Shown here in pieces: positions 1-7,300 of a stretch of DNA of 43,272 bases (position 1 is its first letter; every line of letters starts with the position of its first letter). Source of the stretch: JAEUIX01 sp046156035 (GTDB taxonomy: Bacteria; Planctomycetota; Phycisphaerae; Phycisphaerales; UBA1924); the NCBI GenBank assembly GCA_046156035.1, contig JBJXEW010000049.1:1-43272 (forward strand), written 5' to 3'. A program made the translations under genes and the position numbers. The notes beneath the pieces are model-generated. The model worked only from the letters and a program-made list of their open reading frames with translations, was not told the DNA's origin and made no database searches.

Positions 1-115
1 GCGCTTCCGACGGCTCGCCAAGGACTACGAGCGTCTGCCCGCCACCCTCGCCGGCCTCCACCTCGTCGTCTTCGCCTGCCTCATGCTCGCCCGCTTGCCC
101 GACGCAAGTCCATAA
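1..115 (+). pseudogene. IS5-type DDE transposase, C-terminal fragment cut by the window edge
   Basis: Reading from base 2 gives 37 residues beginning RFRRLAKDYERLPATLAGLH and ending at TAA 113-115. The R-x-R-x-L-x-KDYE...P block followed by a hydrophobic helix is the usual extreme C-terminus of IS5-family transposases, where the Glu of the DDE triad lies just upstream or within this block. The rest of the gene lies outside the window, so I cannot tell whether the element is intact. An 8-base inverted repeat (104-111 and 126-133) brackets the stop codon and may mark the element end or a small terminator. Confidence 0.7.
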
Positions 116-133
116 CACCCTCTAGGGACTTGC
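104..133. repeat. Inverted repeat at the end of the left transposase
   Basis: GCAAGTCC at 104-111 is matched by its exact complement GGACTTGC at 126-133 with a 14-base spacer. It spans the transposase stop codon. It could be part of the IS terminal inverted repeat or a transcription-stopping hairpin; the other end of the element is needed to decide. Confidence 0.4.
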
Positions 134-209
134 GGCCCCGCAGGTCGATTCCACAAGGCCCGGTGCCTACGCTCCCCCCCCTTCGTTCGGGGACTTTTCA
201 GGACGCACC

Positions 210-1046
210 GTGGCCAAAGGCACCAAGACGAAGAAGCCGCCAGCGAAGCCAGCCTCGAAGGGCGCGGCCAAGCCTTCTTCCGCCAAGGGCAAAGCGAAGA
301 AACCCTTGCCCACTCCCAAAGCCGCCCCGTCCAAGCCCGCCGCCTCAGCGAAGGGGAGCGCCTCCAAGCCCGCGGCCAAGAAGGCCGTCAAGAGCATCGC
401 CCCCGGCGCGATGCCCGCCGTCGCCGGCGGGGGCCTTCTCGGGCAGAAGATGAAGCCCAAGGGCATCACCATCGTGTCGCAGAAGCCGATGCGCAAGCCG
501 CCCAAGCCCAAGAAGATTCTGGTGATGCCCAACCTGGGGCAGCCGCTGCTGAAGCCGGGCCACAAGTGGAAGCCGCTGATTGCCTCCGGGCCCAAGGCGC
601 CCGTGCAGGTGTCGCTCAACCACGGGCACGGCCCCAACCACACGCTCAAGACGCACCTGGGCAAGCGCGACCTTGACTACTACAAGCAGGTGCTCCTCCG
701 CAAGCGGGCCGAACTGGTGGGCGATGTCTCGCACCTTGAGGGCCAAGCCCTGAAGGATGCCAGCGGCGGTGCCCTGAGCCACACGCCCCAGCACATGGCC
801 GAGCAGGGTTCGGACAACTTCGACCAGGGCCTTTCCCTCGACATTGCGCAGGTCGACCGCAACCTGATCCGCGAGATTGACGAAGCGGTCATGCGGATCG
901 ACAAGGGCTCGTACGGCGTGTGCGAGATCACCCACAAGCCGATCAGCAAAGACCGGCTCGAAGAACTCCCCTGGACGCGCTTCTCGATCGAGGGCGCGCG
1001 CGAGCGCGAGCGCAGGCAGTATCTGCCCGTTGCCCCCAAGTCGTGA
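210..1046 (+). CDS. DksA/TraR-family protein with a long histone-H1-like Lys/Pro/Ala N-terminus
   Basis: 278 residues from a GTG start, with an AGGA-like ribosome site about 8 bases upstream. Residues 1 to about 110 are low-complexity Lys, Pro and Ala (AKG, KKP and SKPA units), like a histone H1 tail. Residues about 160-278 are the DksA/TraR coiled-coil and finger: the helical part (LDYYKQVLLRKRAELVGDV), then SYGVCEITHKPISKDRLEEL. Only one Cys (residue 238) of the four that bind zinc in DksA remains; a His and polar residues occupy the other places. Proteins of this family bind the RNA polymerase secondary channel; the tail suggests additional DNA or RNA binding, which is inference. It lies 35 bases upstream of lspA on the same strand, probably co-transcribed. 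Confidence 0.85.
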   Translation: MAKGTKTKKPPAKPASKGAAKPSSAKGKAKKPLPTPKAAPSKPAASAKGSASKPAAKKAVKSIAPGAMPAVAGGGLLGQKMKPKGITIVSQKPMRKPPKPKKILVMPNLGQPLLKPGHKWKPLIASGPKAPVQVSLNHGHGPNHTLKTHLGKRDLDYYKQVLLRKRAELVGDVSHLEGQALKDASGGALSHTPQHMAEQGSDNFDQGLSLDIAQVDRNLIREIDEAVMRIDKGSYGVCEITHKPISKDRLEELPWTRFSIEGARERERRQYLPVAPKS

Positions 1047-1081
1047 GCGGCGGCAGACCCTTCACCAAGCGGCCGGGCCTC

Positions 1082-1759
1082 ATGACCACAACCCCCACTC
1101 CCTTGCGTTCGGTGCCCGCGTGGAGCAGCCGCAGGGCCTGGATCGTCCTGCTGGTGGTCGCTACGGCGGCCCTTGCCGTTGACCTGTGGACGAAGCACGC
1201 CGCGTTCGAGCGCGTCGCCGGAAGGCCCGTGCAAATCGAGCGTGCCGCGGTCCTGGCGATCTCGGCATCGGACCCCCGCATGATCGGTCGGCTGGTGCCC
1301 GACCACCCGCCGATGGTGGTGGTGCCACGCCTGCTGGACTTCACGCTGGTGCTGAACCCCGGGGCGGTCTTCGGCATGGGGGCGGGCCGGCGGATGTTCT
1401 TCATGGCCTTCACGCTGGCCACGGTGGGCTTTGCGGTGTTCATGTTCGCGCGGTGGACGCACGCGCACGAGTGGGCGGCGCACGGCGCGATCGGGCTGCT
1501 GGTGGCGGGCGGGCTGGGGAACTTCTACGACCGCTGGGTGTACGCGTGCGTGCGCGACTTCATCCACCCGCTGCCGGGTGTTCACTTTCCCTTCGGCTGG
1601 CAACCCTTCGGCTCGGGCGGGCAGGTGTGGCCGTGGGTGAGCAACGTGGCCGACGCGTTTCTGATCGTGGGCATCGCCGTGCTGGCGATCCAGTTCTGGA
1701 AGCAGGGGCGGGCGACAAATAGCCAAATGGCAAATGGCAAAGAGCAAACGGCAAAATGA
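1082..1759 (+). CDS. lspA: Lipoprotein signal peptidase (signal peptidase II)
   Basis: Membrane aspartyl protease that removes signal peptides from prolipoproteins. 225 residues from ATG; family members are usually 160-180, the excess being periplasmic loop and tail. Hydrophobic segments are visible near residues 20-38, 95-120, 133-150 and 188-205. Conserved boxes are LNPGAVFGMG, GGLGNFYDR with catalytic Asp150, and NVADAFLIVG with catalytic Asp191. The C-terminal tail after FWKQGRAT (NSQMANGKEQTAK) is encoded by an A-rich dispersed repeat also found near 24200, so the native end is probably about 13 residues earlier. It follows the DksA-like gene and converges on pyrC. Confidence 0.93.
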   Translation: MTTTPTPLRSVPAWSSRRAWIVLLVVATAALAVDLWTKHAAFERVAGRPVQIERAAVLAISASDPRMIGRLVPDHPPMVVVPRLLDFTLVLNPGAVFGMGAGRRMFFMAFTLATVGFAVFMFARWTHAHEWAAHGAIGLLVAGGLGNFYDRWVYACVRDFIHPLPGVHFPFGWQPFGSGGQVWPWVSNVADAFLIVGIAVLAIQFWKQGRATNSQMANGKEQTAK

Positions 1760-1763
1760 AGGC
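1721..1763. repeat. A-rich CAAATGG dispersed repeat forming the lspA 3' end
   Basis: A stretch of repeated CAAATGG/GCAAA units ending AATGAAGGC, sharply lower in GC than the surroundings. A related copy lies at 24192-24240 and ends with the same AAATGAAGGC. Here it supplies the last codons and the stop of lspA. Confidence 0.6.
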
Positions 1764-1777
1764 ACATCTCGGACGGC

Positions 1778-3172
1778 TCAGTGGTCGGCGATGGCAAGGC
1801 CCGCCAGTTTCATCTGCGGTTGGCCCGTGGGCACCTCGTTGCGGCGACGGTCCAGGCGCACTTCGCCCCCCACCACTGCCGCGGTGGCCCGCCCCCGCAC
1901 CTTGCGGCCCACGAACGGCGTGTTGCGCGAGCGACTCGCAAGGTCCTTGGGTGAGATCGTCCAATCCAGGCCTGTGTCGATCACGCTCACATCTCCCGGG
2001 CCGCCCACGCGCAGGTGCCCCAGGCCCAGGGCGTGCTCCAGACCGCACAAGCGGGCGGGCGCCAGCGTCATCATCTCCACCAGTTTCATCCAGCCGATGA
2101 TGCCGGGAGAGACCAGCGCTTCGATGTAGAGCGCGAGGGCCGTTTCGAGGCCGATGATGCCGAAAGCCGCGGCATCGAACTCCAGTTCCTTATCCCCCAT
2201 GGGGTGCGGCGCGTGGTCGGTGGCGAGCACGGTGATCGTGCCATCGGCGATCCCCGCCTTGATCGCGTCGATGTCGCTCTGCTCGCGCAGCGGCGGGTTC
2301 ATCTTCACCGCCGTGTCGTAGCCGTGCAGGCCCTGACCCCGGCCACCGCCCAGCACGGCCTCGTGCGTGAGCAGCAGGTGGTGCGGCGAGGCCTCCGCCG
2401 TGATGGGCTGGCCCTCGCTCTGAGCGCGCCGCACGATCTCCACCGACCCGGCGGAGGAAAGGTGCTGAACGTGATAGGGGCAGCCGATGCCGCGGTTGAG
2501 ACGCACGTCGCGCTCGATGATCACCTCCTCGGCCACGCGCGGCCAGCCGGTGAGGCCCAGGCGCGTGGCCACATCGCCCGCGTGCATCACGGCCCCGCTG
2601 GTGAGCGTCGGCTCCTGACAGTGCTGCATGATCGCCAGGCGACCCTCACCGGCCACCCTCACCGCGGCCAGCGCCCGCTGCATAAGCCCCGCGGAGGCCA
2701 CGCAGTCGCCGTCATCCGAAAAGCCGGCCACCTGGGCGCGGGCCATGAGTTGAATCTCGGCGAGTTCGTCGCCGCGCCGGCCCTTGCTGATCGCGCCCAC
2801 GGGGAAGACGCGGCAGAGGCCGGTCTTGGCCGTGCGCGTGTGGATGAGTTCGATCATCGAGTCGCTGTCGAGGGCAGGCGTGGTGTTGGGCATGCAGCAG
2901 ACGGTGGTGAAGCCGCCAGCCGCCGCGGCGGCGGTGCCCGTGGCGATGGTCTCGGCCCGTTCGTTGCCGGGCTCGCGCAGATGCACGTGCGGGTCGATCA
3001 GGCCCGGCACCACGAGGCAGCCCTCCGCATCGATGAGACGCTGCGCGCCCTGCCGGGCGAGTCTCGGTCCGATGGCCACGACGCGGCCGGACTCGATGGC
3101 GACATCGGCGTGCTCGTCGCGGCCCGAGGCTGGGTCCATCACCCGGCCGTTCACGATGAGGAGGTTGGCCAT
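1778..3172 (-). CDS. pyrC: Dihydroorotase, class I
   Basis: Third step of de novo pyrimidine synthesis, cyclising N-carbamoyl-aspartate to dihydroorotate; zinc amidohydrolase in the cytosol. 464 residues, somewhat longer than the usual 420-450. Metal ligands are visible: His62 and His64 in DPHVHLREPG, Asp153/154 in FSDDGD, His184 in MQHCQE, His237 in VQHLSS and Asp319 in LATDHAPH. The GGFTTVCCMPNT box is typical of class I enzymes. No Shine-Dalgarno is seen; a TATCCT box ends 6 bases before the ATG, which suggests a leaderless message. It converges with lspA (18 bases between stops). The C-terminus carries an Arg-rich tail beyond the fold. Confidence 0.95.
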   Translation of the reverse strand: MANLLIVNGRVMDPASGRDEHADVAIESGRVVAIGPRLARQGAQRLIDAEGCLVVPGLIDPHVHLREPGNERAETIATGTAAAAAGGFTTVCCMPNTTPALDSDSMIELIHTRTAKTGLCRVFPVGAISKGRRGDELAEIQLMARAQVAGFSDDGDCVASAGLMQRALAAVRVAGEGRLAIMQHCQEPTLTSGAVMHAGDVATRLGLTGWPRVAEEVIIERDVRLNRGIGCPYHVQHLSSAGSVEIVRRAQSEGQPITAEASPHHLLLTHEAVLGGGRGQGLHGYDTAVKMNPPLREQSDIDAIKAGIADGTITVLATDHAPHPMGDKELEFDAAAFGIIGLETALALYIEALVSPGIIGWMKLVEMMTLAPARLCGLEHALGLGHLRVGGPGDVSVIDTGLDWTISPKDLASRSRNTPFVGRKVRGRATAAVVGGEVRLDRRRNEVPTGQPQMKLAGLAIADH

Positions 3173-3178
3173 GACCGG

Positions 3179-3184
3179 AGGATA
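3179..3184 (-). promoter_or_regulatory. Candidate -10 box of pyrC (leaderless)
   Basis: TATCCT read on the minus strand, preceded by GGG, with only six bases between it and the ATG at 3172. Transcription would begin at or beside the start codon. No clear -35 box is seen. Confidence 0.4.
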
Positions 3185-3194
3185 CCCGCCAGCG

Positions 3195-3560
3195 CTAGAG
3201 GGGAGGCCGGCTGGCGTGAACGTTGAGTTCGAGGAACCGGGCCACGTAATCCACGATGCTCAGGGTCTCAGGAATCTCGGGGTTGCTCGTAGCCCCCATC
3301 GGCTCAAAACGCATGCCCTTGAACCGGGCCACCGCCTCGCTGATCGGCAGGCCGTACTGGATCGCCAAACTGAATGCGCGGCAGAACGCCTGGCACATCC
3401 CGGAGATCGTGGAGCCGTCCTTGCTCATCTTGATGAAGAGTTCCGCGGGTGACCCGTCCGGGTGAAAGCCGATGGTGAGGTAGCCCTCGTGGCCGTCGAT
3501 CGTGAACTTGTGGGTGATTGAACCACGCGTGGCGGGCAGAACCATGCGGTTTGCGATCAT
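3195..3560 (-). CDS. Stand-alone C-terminal domain of class II (B12-dependent) ribonucleotide reductase
   Basis: 121 residues from ATG with an AGAGG site 7 bases upstream. The whole protein matches the region near the C-terminus of NrdJ: SITHKFTIDGHEGYLTIGF, ELFIKMSKDGSTISG, LAIQYG, RFEPMG, NPEIPETLSIVDYVARFLEL. The catalytic barrel and the final Cys-x-x-Cys redox tail of NrdJ are both absent. The product could be a detached subunit of a split reductase or a domain recruited elsewhere; its function is not known to me. Cys56 and Cys60 (MCQAFC) are the only cysteines. It lies upstream of pyrC on the same strand, 22 bases before the pyrC start. Confidence 0.8.
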   Translation of the reverse strand: MIANRMVLPATRGSITHKFTIDGHEGYLTIGFHPDGSPAELFIKMSKDGSTISGMCQAFCRAFSLAIQYGLPISEAVARFKGMRFEPMGATSNPEIPETLSIVDYVARFLELNVHASRPPL

Positions 3561-3763
3561 GTGTGGCCTCTGGCAAAGTGAGGAAACCGGCAACGCATCC
3601 GACACAAGAACGCCCGGAGGGCCCGGGGCACTTGGGTATCGGACGCACAGGCCCGCAGGGGCCAACAGTTCAGATGGAGGTGGGCACCGCACGCAAGCGA
3701 AGCCCGCGGGCGGACCGATCCTATAGTTTGGCGACCGCCACACGACAGACTCCGGCAGGCCAC
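3561..3763. other. Divergent intergenic region upstream of the NrdJ-domain gene and the secA leader ORF
   Basis: 203 bases without a convincing gene, rich in GGCCC-type palindromic runs such as GGCCCGCAGGGGCC. It must contain promoters for both flanking transcripts; the best is TATAGT at 3722-3727 for the plus strand. Confidence 0.4.
3722..3727 (+). promoter_or_regulatory. Candidate -10 box for the secA leader transcript
   Basis: TATAGT matches five of six bases of the bacterial -10 consensus, which stands out in this GC-rich context. It lies 36 bases before the ATG at 3764. No good -35 box is visible at 17 bases upstream. Confidence 0.4.
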
Positions 3764-4123
3764 ATGACCCCCGACAACCGCCAAACCCGCCAGCCAACGC
3801 GCGCCGCCTGTGGCGTGTCGTTCTTGCTGCTGGTGGCCCTGACGATGACGGGCCAGGCGGGCGCTCTGGACCGCATGTGGCTTGCGGGTGAGTTGGCGGT
3901 CCGGGTGAGCGTTGGGCAGCCGATCCGGGCGATCGTTCACCGCACAACCTACCGCAGCGAGCGGCGGGTGCAGCGTGAGCGGCCCCGCTTGTGGGCACAG
4001 ACTGCTGGCTCGTCGGTCCGCACCCCCGGCTGCGTGCATGATTGCGCGGCGGCGCTGGCAACGGCTCATCGGGCACCGATGGTGCTTGCACTGGTCGCCC
4101 TGCCCCCGCCCGTGGCGGGCTGA
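3764..4123 (+). CDS. Small exported protein of unknown function upstream of secA; candidate secretion-monitor leader
   Basis: 119 residues from ATG, with GGCAGG 4 bases upstream. Residues 1-14 are basic and polar (RQTRQPTR), followed by the hydrophobic core GVSFLLLVALTMTGQAGA at about 17-34, a typical signal peptide. The middle is Arg-rich with two Cys. The C-terminus reads HRAPMVLALVALPPPVAG then stop, holding an RAP element and a triple proline; such Pro-containing ends are typical of ribosome-arrest peptides. It lies 187 bases upstream of secA, on the same strand, in the position of SecM in enterobacteria. I recognise no family by sequence. Codon use has the high GC3 of real genes here, but a chance ORF is possible. 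Confidence 0.45.
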   Translation: MTPDNRQTRQPTRAACGVSFLLLVALTMTGQAGALDRMWLAGELAVRVSVGQPIRAIVHRTTYRSERRVQRERPRLWAQTAGSSVRTPGCVHDCAAALATAHRAPMVLALVALPPPVAG

Positions 4124-4126
4124 GCG

Positions 4127-4151
4127 AACCCGTTGGCATCTGGTGCGGGTT
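4127..4151 (+). promoter_or_regulatory. Hairpin just after the secA leader ORF
   Basis: AACCCG (4127-4132) can pair with CGGGTT (4146-4151), a 6-base stem with a 13-base loop that begins 4 bases after the stop codon at 4121-4123. A ribosome held at the end of the ORF would cover the left arm. Further down, GGGAGGAG at 4172-4179 is a strong ribosome-site-like sequence that can itself pair with an upstream TCTCC. Confidence 0.3.
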
Positions 4152-4310
4152 GATCGCGGGCCGTGGTCTCCGGGAGGAGATGCCGGGCCGCGGACGACCG
4201 TTGCCGCCGCCGACACCATGAAATCCGCGAGCACTCCCTCCCTTCTTCCGCACGCGAGCAGAAGGCCCTCCCTCACGGTCGGGCTTCTGAACAAGCCTTT
4301 CGAGCACGCC

Positions 4311-7300
4311 ATGTCCAAGCAAGATATTCCCCTGATCGGTCCGATCCTCAACCTCATCATCGGCAGCCGCAACGAGCGCTTCGTGAAGCGCTATCTGCAG
4401 CGCGTGGGCGCCATGGGCAAACTCGAGGCCCAGACGCGCAAACTCACCGACACCCAACTCAAGGCCAAACTCGCCGAGTTCCGTGGGCGCGTGGATGCCG
4501 GTGAGAAGCCCGAGGTCGTCATGATTGAGGCGTTTGCGGTTGCCCGCGAGGGCATGGACCGCTCGGTGGGCATCCGCAATGTCTTCAGCCCGCTGCACGC
4601 CGCGGCGTTTGATCCGGCCCGGCTGTCCGCGACCGGACGGGCGACGTATGAGGCGGTCGCCGCGCAGGTGGCCGCGTGCCAGCCCGCGGCACCGGAGGGC
4701 GAGTTTCTGGGGTGCAACGACCCGCAGCCGGGGTGGATGCAGGTGGAGATTCCGCCCGAGTTGTACGAAGAGGTGCGGACGCTCTATCCGGAGAGCCGCC
4801 CGCCCTTCCGGGCCCGGCCCTTTGACGTGCAACTCATCGGCGGCATGGTGCTCTGCCAGGGCAAGATCAGCGAGATGAAGACCGGCGAGGGCAAGACCAT
4901 CGTCGCCCCGCTGGCGTGCTACATGGCGGCGATTGAGCGGCTGAAGGTGCATGTGGTGACGGTGAACGACTACCTGGTGCAGCGCGACCGCGACTGGACG
5001 TTCCCGTACTTTCACGCGCTGGGCATGACGGTGGGTGCCATCCACCCGCATCACATGCAGCCCGAGGATGTGAAGCGTCGCATGTACCGCTGCGATGTGG
5101 TGTACGGCACCACCAGCGAGTTCGGCTTTGACTACCTGCGCGACAACATGAAACGCGCGGCGGACCAGCAGGTGCAGAAGAAGCGCCAGTTCGCCATCGT
5201 GGACGAGGTGGACTCCATCCTCATCGACGAGGCCCGCACGCCGCTGATTATTTCCGGCCCCGCCCACGACGAGAAGCCGCGCTACGACGTGGCCGACCAG
5301 TTGGCCCGCCACCTGGTGACCAAGCAGAAGCCCTGGCAGGAGGCCCACGACAAGGTCGAGGCGTGCGAGATCACGATCAAGGGCCTCGAGGGCGACATCC
5401 GCACGGCCCGCGACAAGGCCCAGGTGCCCCAGATGCAGAAGGCCCTGGCGGCGGCAAGGGCGGAGTTGCCGCGCCTGGTGGCCGAGAAGGCCAGGCACAC
5501 ACAGTATTTTGAGACGCAACTTGAGCGCAAGGCCTGCTACATCTCGCACCAGGGTGTGGCCGAGGCGCAGCGCATCGCCGGCATCGGCAGTTTTTATGTG
5601 GGCCAGAACATGGACGTGCCGCACCTCTTGGAGCAGGCCCTGCGCGCCCACGTGGTGTACAAGCGCGACCGCGACTACATCGTGGCCCCGATGGAGAACC
5701 CCAACACCGGGCGCACCGAGCCTTCAATCGTGATCGTGGATGTCTCCACCGGCCGGCCGATGGTGGGCAGGCAGTGGTCCGACGGCCTGCACCAGGCGTG
5801 CGAAGCCAAAGAAGGCGTGCCCGTGAAGCAGGAAAACCAGACCGTCGCCACCATCACCATCCAGAACTTCTTCAAGATGTACCCGCGCCTGGCGGGCATG
5901 ACGGGCACGGCAGACACCGAGGCCCAGGAGTTCCACGACATCTACCGGCTCGACGTGGTGAGCATCCCCACCAACAAGCAGGTGGCCCGCAAAGACTTTG
6001 ACGACATGGTCTTCCTCACGGCCAAGGACAAGTGGTCGTTCATCACCGATGAGATCAAGGCGTTTCACGATGTGGGCCGGCCCGTGCTGGTCGGCACCAC
6101 CAGCGTCGAAAACTCCGAGATGCTCAGCCAGATGCTCACGCGCAAGCACGGCATCAAGCACGAGGTGCTCAACGCCAAGCAGCACGAACGCGAGGCCCAC
6201 ATCGTCGAGAACGCCGGGCAACTCGGCGCCGTGATGATCGCCACCAACATGGCCGGGCGCGGCACAGACATCAAACTCGGCCCCGTCACCCGGCAGACCC
6301 TGCTCGACCACTGGCAGCGCCGCAGCATCTGCCCCGCCAGCGTCACGCCCGAATCCACCGAGGAGCAACTGCGCGAGGGCGTGTACCGCAAAATGGCCCC
6401 CGCCGAACTCGACCTGCCCAAGCACAAGGCCGAGGTGCTGGCCTTCGCCGACCTGGAGATGCAACTCCTGCGGCACTGGGCCAACCTGCACACGTGGGCC
6501 ACGCCGGGGGCCATCGAGCGCATGAACGCCGAGGACCTGCGCAAGGAACTCGACAAGCACGGCCGCTTCATGCTCCACCGCCTGCGCTGGTTCACCACGC
6601 TCGAAGAGATCGGCGGCCTGCACGTGGTGGGCACCGAGCGCCACGAGAGCCGCCGCATCGACAACCAGTTGCGCGGCCGCTCAGGCCGCCAGGGCGACAA
6701 GGGCTCCAGCCGCTTCTTCATCTGCCTTGAGGACGACCTCATGCAGTTGTTCGCCGGCGACACCACCAAGCGCATCCTCGGCCGCCTGGGCATGAAGGAG
6801 GGCGATGCCATCGAGCACCCCATCCTCTCCAAGAGCGTGGAGCGGGCCCAGCGCAAGGTGGAGGAACGCAACTTCCAGGTCCGCAAGAACATCCTCGAAT
6901 ACGACGAGGTGATGGAGCACCAGAGGCAGAAGTTCTACGGCCTGCGCCAGCGCGTGCTGGAGGGGCGCGAGTTGCGCGGGCTCATCTTCGAGTACCTGCG
7001 CGACGCTGTCCGCGATGCCGCGGCGGAATATCTCGACCCGGCCTTCGGCCTGCGCGGCGTGGCCGAGTACGCCCGCACACAAACGGGCTTCGCCATCGAG
7101 CCCAAACGCCTACGAGGCCTGGACCGCACGGAACTCGACGAGCGCGTGCGCAGCGAGGCCAAGGACGAACTCCGCTCCATGATCGCCCTCACGCTGGGCG
7201 AGTATCTGCCCCCCAGCGAGGGCGATGCCCCGGAGGTGGACTTTGACGTGGCGGGCCTGAACAACTGGACGAAGGAGCGCTTCGGCATCGTCTTCAGCGA

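Noticed and set aside
3195..5651. A very long minus-strand reading frame across secA
   Set aside because: Only its last 121 codons have protein-like sequence (the NrdJ domain); the rest is the complement of secA with low-complexity His/Leu/Arg composition caused by high GC.
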